DNA of 64,000 bases from CAYTGR01 sp964437445 (GCA_964437445.1 CAYTGR010000003.1:1-64000), one strand, 5' to 3'; shown: positions 51,001 through 60,200, counted from the stretch's first letter. The notes: generated from the letters alone by a model not told the origin. Translations and numbers: made by a program.

Positions 51001-54000
51001 ACGCTGGAAGACAGCGTGCCGGTTGCGTTTACCACGCCCGGCTATACCCGCGACCAGTTTGACGCGCTGAGCCTCTCTCTCTTTGGCGATACAATGGAAC
51101 GCGGCGCGACCACGGCCGCGCAGTGGACCGCCGCTTCCCCCTGGACGCTGACCACCGCCGTCTGGCACAGCCCCAACCACGCCTGGCGCGCCGCCGGCAG
51201 CGCTGGCCTGCTCACCACCCTTCCGATCACGATGGGGAACGTCACCGCGCCCGTCCTCCGCTTTGATACCTGCCACCAGATCCCTTCCGGGCGCGCCGGT
51301 TACGTGGAGGTCTCCCGCGACGGCGTCACCTGGAGCCGGGTGGCGACCTACACCAACGCCACCGCCCCCTGGAGCGCGCAGCAGGTGGACCTGAGCGCCT
51401 TTGCCGACGCAGCCACGCTGCGCGTCCGCTTTAACGCCCAGACGCCCACCGCCTGGGCCGTGGACGATGTCTTCCTCAACGCCTGGCCGCCGGAGACCTA
51501 TGCCGATTTCGTCTACCAGCCGGAGCCGGTGTTGATCGGCGCGCCGACTACCTTTATCGCCGCTTACAAATTCATCACCGCCACGCCCACCGTCACCTTG
51601 ACCTGGGCCTGGGGCGACGGCTCGCCCCCGCTGGTGACGCACGTGCCGACCGTCACCCACGCCTTCCCGCAGGCGCTGGATTACACCGTCCGTCTGACGG
51701 TGGAGAACGGCTATCAGGCGCCCACCGCCACGGCGACGGTCCCCGTTTACGCGCAGGTGACCACGGCGGCGGTCGGCAGCGGCGCCGTCTACAAGACGCC
51801 CGACCAGCCGCTCTACCGCCACGGCGACCTGCTGACCCTGGCGGCCGTGCCCGCAGGCGGCTGGCGCTTCACCGGCTGGAGCGGCGCGCTGAGCGGAACC
51901 ACCACGCCGCAGACGCTCACCGTCACCGGCCATCACGTCGTCACGGCGACCTTTGGCGAGGTCCCCTACACGCTGACGGTCAACCTGGTCGGCAACGGCA
52001 CGGTGGCCCGCACGCCCGACAAGCCCACCTACCGCTACAACGAGGTGGTCACGCTGACCGCCGTCGCCGCGCCGGGCTGGACCTTTGACCGCTGGAGCGG
52101 CGACCTGAGCGGCAGCCAGAACCCCGCCGTCCTGGTGATGTCTACCGACAAGACCATCTCCGCCGTCTTTGTGCAGAACGAATACCCGATCGTGGTCACG
52201 GTCAGCGGCAGCGGCACCGTCACCCGCCAGCCCAACCAGACCACCTACCATTACGGCGACGTGGTCACGCTGACGGCGACGCCCGCGCCCGGCTGGACCT
52301 TCACCGCCTGGAGCGGCAGTCTGAGCGGCAGCGCCAACCCGCAGACGCTGGTGGTAGACGGCAGCGAGAGCGTCCTCGCCACTTTCTCGCAACTCAATTA
52401 CACGCTGTTGACCTCGGTGTCCGGCAGCGGCAGCGTGACCCGTCAGCCCAACCAGCCCACCTACCACTATGGCGATGGTGTCACCCTGACGGCGACGGCG
52501 GCCACCGGCTGGCATTTCGTCGGCTGGAGCGGCGACCTGAGCGGCAGCGCCAACCCGGCCACGCTCACCATCACCGGCAACCGCTCCGTGGTGGCGACCT
52601 TTGCCCCGAACGAGTACACGCTCACCGTCAATGTGGGGAGCGGCGGCAGCGTGACCCGCTCGCCCGACCGGCCTTCCTACACCTACGGCACGGTCGTCAC
52701 CCTGACGGCCACGCCTGCGCCCGGCTGGCGCTTTGTCGGCTGGAGCGGCGACCTGAGCGGCAGCGCCAATCCCGCCACGGTGACGATGAACGGCAACCGC
52801 ACCGTCACCGCTACCTTTGCGCAGATTGAATACACGCTCAACGTGACGACGGTCGGCGGCGGCAGCGTCAGCCGCAACCCCAGCCAGGCCACCTACCACT
52901 ATGGCGATCTGGTCAACCTGACCGCCATCGCGGATGAGGGCTGGCAGTTCTCCGCCTGGAGCGGCGACCTGACCGGCAGCGCCAACCCCACGGCGATCAC
53001 GATTTACGGCAATCAAGCGGTGACGGCTACCTTTACCCGTTTGGGCTACACGTTAGAGACGGCGGTCAACGGCGGTGGGACGATCCTGCGCACGCCCAAC
53101 CAGGAGACCTACCTCTACGGCGACGTGGTCACCCTGACCGCCGTGCCCGACCCCGATTGGGCCTTTACCGGCTGGAGCGGCGACCTGAGCGGGATAACCA
53201 ACCCGCAGACCCTGGTGATGAACGGGCCTAAATCGGTCATTGCTTCCTTTGCGCCCAACGGCTATCTGTTGAACGTCACGATCACCCCTGTTTACGGCGG
53301 CAGCGTCGTCCGCAATCCGGCCAAATCGGTCTACCAGTCGGGTGAGGTGGTGACGGTGACGGCGATGCCGGCGCCCGGCTGGACCTTTACCGGCTGGGGC
53401 GGCGACTTGAGCGGGATGAACCTGACCAAGACGCTGGTGATGACCGACAACCGCAGCATCAGCGCCGCTTTTATTTCCGACCAGTACACGTTATCTATTC
53501 ACAACACCACCGGCGGTGTGGCGACCAAATCGCCGTCCAAGTCTTATTATGACTATGGCGAGCCGGTGACATTGACCGCGACGCCCAGCGCCGGCTACCT
53601 CTTTGCCGCCTGGACCGGCGATGTGACCGGCACGGCCAACCCCAAGACCATCACCGTGACCGGCAACCTGCACATCACGCCGACCTACACCTTTGTCGGC
53701 TATGTCCTGACGACGACGGTGGTCGGCGAGGGGACGGTGGCGCGCGACCCCGACCTGACGCTCTATGGCAAGAACCAGGTGGTGACGTTGACGGCGGTGC
53801 CGGCGCCCGGCTGGGCCTTTGTGCAGTGGAGCGGCGCGTTGACCGGCGCGGCCAATCCGGCCTCGCTGACGATGAGCACCCATCGCGCCGTGACCGCCAC
53901 CTTTAGCCAGAACACCTACCCGCTGACCGTGACCGTCTCCGGCAACGGCAGCGTCATCTCGCAACCGGCCCAATCGGGTTACCTCTACGGCGATGTCGTC

Positions 54001-56415
54001 ACGCTGACCGCTGTACCCGCGCCCGGCTGGCACCTGGCAGCCTGGGGCGGGGTGCTCTCCGGCAGCCAGAACCCGGCCTTGTTGACTATCACCGGCGCGA
54101 CAACGGTGACGGCGGCCTTTGCGCCGGATGCGTACACGCTGACCACCGGCGTCAACGGGCAGGGGAGCGTGGGCGTGCAGCCGGCCCAATCCACCTACGC
54201 TTACGGTGAGGTGGTGACCCTGACCGCCGTGCCCGCCCCCGGCTGGGCCTTTGCCGGCTGGAGCGGTGACCTGATCGGCGGCGCCAACCCGGCCACGCTC
54301 ACCCTCTACCGCTCGTCTGTCGTGACCGCCACCTTTGCCCCGCTGGAGTACAGCCTCTCGGTGGAAGCGACGGCAGGCGGCACGGCGACCAAAACGCCCG
54401 ATTGGCCCACCTACCATTACGGCGACGTGGTCACCTTAACCGCGACGCCGCTGCCCGGCTGGGCCTTTGCCGGCTGGAGCGGCGCGCTCAACAGCAGCGC
54501 CAACCCCGTCACCTTGACGGTGACCGATCACGCGGCGGTCCTGGCGACCTTTGCCCAGGAGGCCTACACGGTCACGGTGCAGGTCAACGGCAACGGAACG
54601 GTGGCGTTGCTCCCGGCACAGGACTCCTACCGTTACGGCGACGTGGTGACGCTCACCGCGACGGCTGCGCCCGGCTGGGCCTTCACCGGCTGGAGCGGCG
54701 GCGCGACCGGCACGAGCAACCCGCTGACGTTGACGCTCACCGGTAACGTCGCGCTGACGGCCACCTTTACCGCCCACGAGTACACGCTGGCGATAGACGT
54801 GGGCGGCCAGGGCACGGTGACCCGCGCCCCCGACCGGGCCACCTATCACTACGGCGACGTGGTGACGCTGACCGCGCTCCCGGCGGCGGGCTGGGATTTC
54901 CTCTGGTGGGAGGGCGACCTCTGGAGCACGGCCAACCCGCTGGTGCTCACCGTCACCGGCAACCGTTCGCTGACCGCCGTCTTCCGGCAGGCGGCTTATA
55001 TCTTGCAGGTGAGCCTGACCGGCAGCGGCAGCGTGGATTGGTCGCCCTGGCAGGATTATTTCCATTATGGCGATACAGTGGTGATCACCGCCACGCCCGA
55101 AGTGGGCTGGCACTTTGGCGGCTGGAGCGGCGACCTGAGCGGCGACGCCAACCCGGTCACGGTGGTGATGACCGGCAGCCGGAGCGTGATCGCCAATTTT
55201 GTACGCACCCCATACACGGTGACGGTCAGGACGGTGGGCAGCGGCAGCGTGACGCGCGCCCCCGATCTGGCCGCTTACTATTACGGCGACGGGGTGACGC
55301 TGACGGCCGTGCCTGCCGTCGGCTGGCAGTTTGCCGGGTGGGAAAACGGCAGCCTGGACAACCCGCGCGCGTTGACCGTGCTGGGGAACACCGTTGTGAC
55401 GGCCACCTTTACCGCACAGCCGCCGCCGGTCTACACGCTGACGGTGGCGCTGAGCGGGCAGGGCGTGGTGACGCCGTCTGTCGGCGCGCACCCCTACGTC
55501 TCGGGGACGGTGGTGCCGGTGCAGGCATCGCCTGCGGCGGGCTGGCGCTTTGCCGGCTGGCTCGGCCCCGTCGCCGACCCCGGCGCGGCCGCCACCACCG
55601 TCCTGATGACGGCGCACCGCGCCATCACCGCCACCTTTGAACCGGTGCCGGTGGAGTACGGCCTGGAGGTGCGCGTCACTGGCGCAGGCCACGTGACGTT
55701 GGATCCGGACTGGCCCGGCTACTACTACGGCGACGTGGTGACGCTGACAGCCGTCCCCGACCCCGACTGGCAGTTCGCTGGCTGGGAGAACGGCCTCTTC
55801 GTCAACCCGCGTGTGCTGACCATCGTGGGCGACACGACCGTGACGGCCACCTTCACGGCGCGGACCCCCACGGTCTACACGCTGACGGTAGCGCTGAGCG
55901 GGCAGGGCGTGGTGACGCCATCCGTCGGCGCGCACCCCTACGTCTCCGGGACGGTGGTGCCGGTGGAGGCATCACCTGCGGCGGGCTGGCGCTTTGCCGG
56001 CTGGCTCGGCCCCGTCGCCGATCCCGGCGCGGCCGCCACCGCCGTCCTGATGACGGCGTCCCGCGCCATCACCGCCACCTTTGCCCAGAGCACCGTCGTG
56101 ACGCCGGTCACCGGCATTACCTTCACCGTCAGCCCGCTTACGCCGCGGGCCGGCGCGCCGGTCACTTTGACGGCCACCGTCACGCCGCCCGACGCGACCC
56201 GGCCCCTCACCCTCACCTGGGCCTTCGGCGACCTGACTGCGCCCGTCGTTACCCCACTGACGGTGCTCACGCACACCTACGCGCTGCCGGGCACCTACAC
56301 CGTCCAGGTGACGGCCACCAACGGCCTGGGGACGCCGGTCACGGCCATGCGCGCCGTCGTCGTCCTGGCCGCAGATCACCGGATTTACCTGCCGCTGGTT
56401 TGCAGGAACCAATAG
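48076..56415 (+). CDS. Giant secreted transglutaminase-like protein with 20 InlB-B-like repeats
   Basis: 2779 residues. A signal peptide (1-28) leads to a calcium-type thrombospondin-3 stretch (DTDEDGLADDLE, DTDGDGLTDGEEK), a transglutaminase-like domain with Cys342 (EGGACQDNANVF) and His389 (EYDHSVLIWL), about 700 residues of beta domains including a PKD module, then 20 tandem repeats of about 72 residues (about 1230-2670) of the divergent InlB B-repeat type (GWSGDLSGSANP and VTATF recur), a second PKD-like domain, and the terminal IYLPLVCRNQ. Probably a cell-surface or secreted adhesin whose transglutaminase may crosslink proteins. GGAGGAG lies before the ATG; a long structured leader precedes it. 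A 1636-codon antisense frame in the same DNA is a GC-driven shadow. Confidence 0.9.
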   Translation: MKRWLVLGIALFSAFMLMFTSVTAVRAAAPFPDTDEDGLADDLETQGWYNLAGGPFVTDPLKADTDGDGLTDGEEKLFDTNPIDDTSPGLYVRYEPDFQTRQYFSTSDPAYLQWKRGGDRYLMTEAAVLRRGATFRVGGPANATLTISGSGLTALSPVADACNGGWTVTLPANGTVGTYNLAVSRSGWSKTIPLYVIFQFPTDLTPAQIAAYIYDDDPANLRDEVSVWWRTPEWSYYFPGYSETTPPDCANYPNSPCSAWMYHQAQGYAQAFWTDQFKKSVFVNHAMPAIQGQTTQGGATNAIASWADKEFRVVYQNSHNSWATAMYTWNDGTGITMEGGACQDNANVFTTILRSAGLAARTFLKDYNKTGPNGAHGESGSFGVYEYDHSVLIWLDGHWKAARSYNTEEKNDLYYPWQYGYKAHQELPGFGYTDNNSDLIVTSNEGWDWQNGSNGGGMVNTLWVNGAPPSSEFSYPNNNWDYQWQSLRPLEIIRTPYMDILNYETWHGDNWAPSEWRSPPESNPAGRNARLTYYLPTGIPDAANPLENWPYNPVPVGCSPSTPPAVCAAFLAGQNNLQRVTAEQAAQFRPPAATEEVLPTPTPGVESRRALTPTLRLEAITGERGVDSNGNGRWDALVISVTVAADRSDAYQLGGWLKVGEQAVRARTETFALKVGRQTVALTFDGQEIGDQGIAGPYQVANLWIAAADQPIPQFMTAEEALAYRDYTYLTAAYKPDQFEVKAALLALRFSHATQDTDKDGYADTLIISVPLSVTLPGRFTVQGALYDGEGTYLGESRWSGPGATATLTFTVARTVAPYTLNQLLLLDATGRPLDSQPRNAYQITRLDQLYPGEAALLARTPGLISTLAVTSTRAFTATAVDTNGNGKYDQLLVTVGVRVTGSGGAYRVEGLLVDPAGTPVAWAVSQPQTLTVGLRELTLPFDGRLIHDHLPFTTTPQALTLIGVKLFRGNLSSTTLEDSVPVAFTTPGYTRDQFDALSLSLFGDTMERGATTAAQWTAASPWTLTTAVWHSPNHAWRAAGSAGLLTTLPITMGNVTAPVLRFDTCHQIPSGRAGYVEVSRDGVTWSRVATYTNATAPWSAQQVDLSAFADAATLRVRFNAQTPTAWAVDDVFLNAWPPETYADFVYQPEPVLIGAPTTFIAAYKFITATPTVTLTWAWGDGSPPLVTHVPTVTHAFPQALDYTVRLTVENGYQAPTATATVPVYAQVTTAAVGSGAVYKTPDQPLYRHGDLLTLAAVPAGGWRFTGWSGALSGTTTPQTLTVTGHHVVTATFGEVPYTLTVNLVGNGTVARTPDKPTYRYNEVVTLTAVAAPGWTFDRWSGDLSGSQNPAVLVMSTDKTISAVFVQNEYPIVVTVSGSGTVTRQPNQTTYHYGDVVTLTATPAPGWTFTAWSGSLSGSANPQTLVVDGSESVLATFSQLNYTLLTSVSGSGSVTRQPNQPTYHYGDGVTLTATAATGWHFVGWSGDLSGSANPATLTITGNRSVVATFAPNEYTLTVNVGSGGSVTRSPDRPSYTYGTVVTLTATPAPGWRFVGWSGDLSGSANPATVTMNGNRTVTATFAQIEYTLNVTTVGGGSVSRNPSQATYHYGDLVNLTAIADEGWQFSAWSGDLTGSANPTAITIYGNQAVTATFTRLGYTLETAVNGGGTILRTPNQETYLYGDVVTLTAVPDPDWAFTGWSGDLSGITNPQTLVMNGPKSVIASFAPNGYLLNVTITPVYGGSVVRNPAKSVYQSGEVVTVTAMPAPGWTFTGWGGDLSGMNLTKTLVMTDNRSISAAFISDQYTLSIHNTTGGVATKSPSKSYYDYGEPVTLTATPSAGYLFAAWTGDVTGTANPKTITVTGNLHITPTYTFVGYVLTTTVVGEGTVARDPDLTLYGKNQVVTLTAVPAPGWAFVQWSGALTGAANPASLTMSTHRAVTATFSQNTYPLTVTVSGNGSVISQPAQSGYLYGDVVTLTAVPAPGWHLAAWGGVLSGSQNPALLTITGATTVTAAFAPDAYTLTTGVNGQGSVGVQPAQSTYAYGEVVTLTAVPAPGWAFAGWSGDLIGGANPATLTLYRSSVVTATFAPLEYSLSVEATAGGTATKTPDWPTYHYGDVVTLTATPLPGWAFAGWSGALNSSANPVTLTVTDHAAVLATFAQEAYTVTVQVNGNGTVALLPAQDSYRYGDVVTLTATAAPGWAFTGWSGGATGTSNPLTLTLTGNVALTATFTAHEYTLAIDVGGQGTVTRAPDRATYHYGDVVTLTALPAAGWDFLWWEGDLWSTANPLVLTVTGNRSLTAVFRQAAYILQVSLTGSGSVDWSPWQDYFHYGDTVVITATPEVGWHFGGWSGDLSGDANPVTVVMTGSRSVIANFVRTPYTVTVRTVGSGSVTRAPDLAAYYYGDGVTLTAVPAVGWQFAGWENGSLDNPRALTVLGNTVVTATFTAQPPPVYTLTVALSGQGVVTPSVGAHPYVSGTVVPVQASPAAGWRFAGWLGPVADPGAAATTVLMTAHRAITATFEPVPVEYGLEVRVTGAGHVTLDPDWPGYYYGDVVTLTAVPDPDWQFAGWENGLFVNPRVLTIVGDTTVTATFTARTPTVYTLTVALSGQGVVTPSVGAHPYVSGTVVPVEASPAAGWRFAGWLGPVADPGAAATAVLMTASRAITATFAQSTVVTPVTGITFTVSPLTPRAGAPVTLTATVTPPDATRPLTLTWAFGDLTAPVVTPLTVLTHTYALPGTYTVQVTATNGLGTPVTAMRAVVVLAADHRIYLPLVCRNQ
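55429..56082 (+). repeat. Recent internal duplication of repeat units
   Basis: Units 18 and 20 of the InlB-B-like array (55429-55638 and 55873-56082, 444 nt apart) differ by only about a dozen bases in 210. Units 17 and 19 between them are also alike. The pair 17-18 therefore duplicated recently as a block. Confidence 0.8.
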
Positions 56416-56417
56416 CC

Positions 56418-56455
56418 ATCAGCGCTCAGCCGTCAGCTGATGGCTGAGCGCTGAT
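56418..56455. terminator. 38-bp palindrome after the giant gene
   Basis: ATCAGCGCTCAGCC (56418-56431) pairs with GGCTGAGCGCTGAT (56442-56455), and the centre TCAGCTGA is itself palindromic. It starts two bases after the stop codon. Its halves are CAGCCAT-family heptamers in inverted orientation. No U-tract, so termination is inferred. Confidence 0.65.
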
Positions 56456-56462
56456 TGCCGAT

Positions 56463-56538
56463 ACCTTCAGGCGAATGGGTTAGGAAACGCCTGAAAACGT
56501 TACTATGAAACCCAAGCATAGTGACGCCTTCAGGCGTT
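56463..56538. repeat. Palindromic dispersed element, copy 4
   Basis: A two-part hairpin: AACGCCTGAA/TTCAGGCGTT (56486-56495 with 56529-56538), a 2x2 internal loop, and CGTTACTATG/CATAGTGACG (56498-56507 with 56517-56526) with a 9-nt loop. A further CCTTCAGGCG lies at 56464. Related in sequence to the elements at 379, 9811 and 42722. Confidence 0.6.
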
Positions 56539-56661
56539 CTTGGACTTCTCCCTTGAAAATAGAAACCTGTGGGATGGCAGCTGGCTGCTCATCCCTGCCC
56601 CTGGCTTCCTGCTCTCTGCTCCCTGACCGCTGATTGTTAAAAGTCAGTCACTTTTCTTAGG

Positions 56662-56710
56662 AATCTTTTAGTCATTTATTGACGCATTGCCAACCAAAGT
56701 TAGGTACAAT
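56662..56710 (+). promoter_or_regulatory. Shared upstream box and -10-like element, copy 2
   Basis: AATCTTTTAGTCATTTAT (56662-56679), 26 bp, ACAAT (56706-56710; TACAAT from 56705). Same box and spacing as 47769-47817. It would start a leader of over 400 nt (less if the gap is artificial) before the giant gene at 57281. Confidence 0.6.
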
Positions 56711-56845
56711 CAATGCATACACTGTATCCAGTAGTGGTATTTATTTTATAATATCTTTTTCTTCTTTATGGGTTGGTGCATGGACCTGGACGACGTGGGA
56801 CTCTGGGATGATGTGATGGTAGGGCACTTTGGGCAGTGCCACCTG

Positions 56846-56887
56846 GCAGGCCGCCGCCGGTATGACCGGGGCGGCCTGCTGCCTTAT
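56846..56887 (+). promoter_or_regulatory. Strong leader hairpin, possible attenuator
   Basis: GCAGGCCGCC/GGCGGCCTGC (56846-56855 with 56870-56879) encloses CCGG/CCGG, and is followed by TGCCTTATTT. A stable GC stem followed by a T-rich run inside the leader of the giant gene could act as a conditional terminator. Confidence 0.45.
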
Positions 56888-56926
56888 TTAACGCAGAGGC
56901 GCAGAGACCGCCGGGTTCTCTTATCG

Positions 56927-56954
56927 CTATTTGCCATCCGCCATTCGCCTTTCG
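56927..56954. repeat. Heptamer array (CCATTCG type)
   Basis: CTATTTG, CCATCCG, CCATTCG, CCTTTCG in register, the same family as at 642-683, about 56 kb away. Confidence 0.6.
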
Positions 56955-57130
56955 TGGTGGGCGGCGGGACTTCTATGAGTGCGCAGGCTGGCGGGCGGGG
57001 CCATCCTACACGATTCCGTCATCGTTCTGGCTTCGCTGCCGGACACATACCGGATTTTCTGCCCCTGATTGGTAGCCATAAGTCGTTTTTAGTGCCGTTT
57101 GCAATTTAGTGGAGGAGGTATTGCCATGAA

Positions 57131-57230
57131 NNNNNNNNNNNNNNNNNNNNNNNNNNNNNNNNNNNNNNNNNNNNNNNNNNNNNNNNNNNNNNNNNNNNNN
57201 NNNNNNNNNNNNNNNNNNNNNNNNNNNNNN
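57131..57230. other. Assembly gap (100 N) between overlapping contig ends
   Basis: The 55 bases before the N run (57076-57130) are identical to the 55 bases after it (57231-57285). This is what two graph-adjacent contigs with a 55-base overlap look like after scaffolding, so the gap is probably not real sequence. Confidence 0.85.
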
Positions 57231-57280
57231 CCATAAGTCGTTTTTAGTGCCGTTTGCAATTTAGTGGAGGAGGTATTGCC

Positions 57281-60200
57281 ATGAATCATTTTAGGGAATG
57301 GACCTGGAAGGCGATCACGTTTTTCGTCGTCCTGACGATGCTTGTCCCGGCCGGGCTGATCCTGGGCCCGGTGCAGCGGGTGGAGGCGGCCTATACCGGC
57401 TGGTTTAACCCCACTGGTAATGCCAGCGTCTCGGGTTATACGGCGCTGAGCAACCCGACCTATGCGTATGCGGATGATAGCAACAACGCAACGGGGCCTA
57501 ACCTAAGTTCCAGCACAACTTATGGTCAGCAGTACCACACCTTTGGCGCCAGCATTCCATCAGGGGCCGTCCTGCAAGGGATTGAGGTACAGGTACATTA
57601 CTGGCTTTCAAACCAAAACGGTACCAATACGCTGACTGCCGATCTTTCCACCGATGGTACTGCGTGGACGTCCACCAATGATTCGGACACTTCAGAGCCT
57701 ACGAGCCAGACCGCAGTGATTCTCCAGCCGGCCGATCCGCTCTGGGGACGTTCCTGGACCTCGACGGACTTGACCAACCTGCGTGTCCGGATACGTATGT
57801 CAAGATCCTCGTTTACGACCGGAGTTTTTTACCTGGATTGGGTGAGCGTGCGCCTCAGGTACAACCGCCAGCCCAACACGCCGACCAATACCTATCCCAA
57901 CGGCCAGACACTCACCACCCGCAACCCCACCTTCACCTGGTCGGCGTTCAGCGACCCCGATACGGGTGATGCTCAAGACCAGTTTTATATCCAGATTCGG
58001 CAGAATCCCGGCAGTTATTTCTACCGCTCCACCACGGTCAACAGCAGCGCCAACTCGTATGCCTCAAGCTGGAACCTGCCGGACGGCGCTTACTGCTGGC
58101 AGGTGCGGGTACGCGACAATTCGGGTGCCTCCAACGCCTATAGCGCCCTCAGCACCGAAACCTGCTTCACCGTGAGCGCCAACGTGCCGCCGAACCCGCC
58201 GTCGCTGGTGGATCCGCCCAACGGCGAGGTGGTGATCACCGGGCAGCCCACGCTGAGTTGGAACGCCACCACCGACCCCGATCCGGGCGACTCGGTCGCC
58301 GGTTACGGCGTCAGCATAGATGGCGGCGCCTTTGTGAACGTGGGACTGAACACCAGTTACGTCCCCGGCACACCGCTGAGCAACGGCTCGCACACCTGGC
58401 AGGTGCGCGCCTGCGACACCCACGCGGCGTGCAGCACCAGCCCCACCTGGAGTTTCACCGTTAACACCAACATCGTCGGCCCAAATCAGGACTCGTATGT
58501 TGACCAGGCGAATCCAACGATTAACTATGGTACAAACCAGTATATGTACGTGCGCTCGTCGCGCAATATCTGGGGCGATGCACTCAACCGCCGTATGTTT
58601 TTGCGTTTCAATGTGCCTCCCATCACAACGTGTTATCCCGGCACCAGCCCTTCCATTGTTCAGGCCACGCTCCGTGTTTACGCCGATAGCGGCCCTTCCA
58701 TGCTGCGCACCTACGATGTCTATCGGGTGACTGGTTCCTGGACTGAGGGGGGCATCAACTGGAACAATCAGCCGGCGGCCGAGGCCAGCGGGTCAGTCAA
58801 TGTGAGCGTTGGCTACACCGGTTGGGTGAACTGGGACGTCACCGAGGACGTGGCGAGTTTTATTGATTACGGTGGGGCCAACACCAACTACGGCTGGATG
58901 ATCCGCGACCGCTCCGAGAGCGAATCCTGGTCGGAATATTACGAAACCCGCTTCCGCGCCCGCGAATACAGCGGCACGAGCACCGATCCGCAACTGCTCA
59001 TCGCCTACAACTGCCCGCCCGCGGCGCCTGTGCTCGTCTCTCCGGCCAATGGCGGCTACACCACCGACAACACCCCGCTGCTGGACTGGAACCCGGCGAC
59101 CGACCCCGATGGCGACACGCTGCGCTATGCCGTTCAGGTGGATGGCGGGGCCTGGGTCAGCCCCTCGCCCGACACGCTGACCGAGATCACCTGGGGCACG
59201 TTGGGCGAAGGCCAGCACAACTGGCGGGTGCGCGTCTCCGACGGCCGCGCCGAAGCCTACAGCGCCAGTTGGACCTTTACGGTGGATACCGATATGCCCG
59301 GCGTGCCCGCCTACCTCAACGAGGGCAGCCCCGATCAGGACTTTTACCCCAACGCGGCTTATGCGCTGCTCATCAACTGGGGCAGTGTGCCTGATACCGG
59401 CTCCGGCATCGCCTATCAACTTCAGCGGCGTATCAACGGCGCGGCCTGGACGACCATCACGACAACGGCGAACACGGCTTACAATGACACGGCATCGCTG
59501 GCCGACAACGATTTTGTGGAATACCAGGTCCGCGCCTGCACCGGCGCGGGCAATTGCAGTGGCTGGACGACCTCCGACGGCGTGCGCATTGACTCGCAAG
59601 ACCCGGCCATCGTGACCGGCGTGGGCGAGGGCGTCACCGTCGGCACCGACGATGACTGGAGCCGCGACAACGTCTACTGGGTCTACTGGAACCGCGTTGC
59701 CGACACCGGCTCCGGCATTACCTACGAAGTCCAGCGCAGCGTCAACGGCGGCGCGTATGCCCCGCTGACGCTCTCCGCCTTTGCGTGCGACGCAGCCCGC
59801 TGCTGGGGCGACGACCCGACCGGCTATTCCAACGGCGACAACGTCCGCTACCGGGTGCGCGCGGTCAACGGCGCGGGGCGCACCAGCCTGGACTGGTCCA
59901 CGCCCTCCGACGGCATCACCATTGACTCGGCGGCCCCCGATTCGGCGGTGCTGACGGGCGGCGTCTATACCCCGCCTGGCGGCGCGAACCCGTGGCCCGG
60001 CAACATCAGCGGCAGCGCCAGCGATGGCGTGGGCGGCGTTTCAGGGGTGGCGCGCGTGGACCTCCGCATCCGCGATGCCAGCACCGGCGACTATTGGAAC
60101 GGCACGGCCTGGGACAGCGCCGAAACCTGGGTGCAGGCCGCCGGCACCAATCCCTGGTCCTACACCTTCCCGGCTTCTAACCTGACCGACGGCCACACCT

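Larger units (their letters stand above)
56416..57280. other. Long intergenic and leader region with gap
   Basis: No gene seen. In order: terminator palindrome (56418-56455), palindromic dispersed element (56463-56538), CTGCTCT-type heptamers (about 56605-56635), the shared promoter box (56662-56710), a strong hairpin (56846-56879), CCATTCG-type heptamers (56927-56954) and an N gap (57131-57230) flanked by 55-bp duplicates. Confidence 0.6.

Noticed and set aside
48106..53016. A 1636-codon frame on the minus strand inside the giant gene
   Set aside because: It mirrors the repeats of the plus-strand gene, is low in family-like motifs, rich in Gly/Arg/Ala, and has no SD. GC-rich codon bias leaves the antisense frame open.
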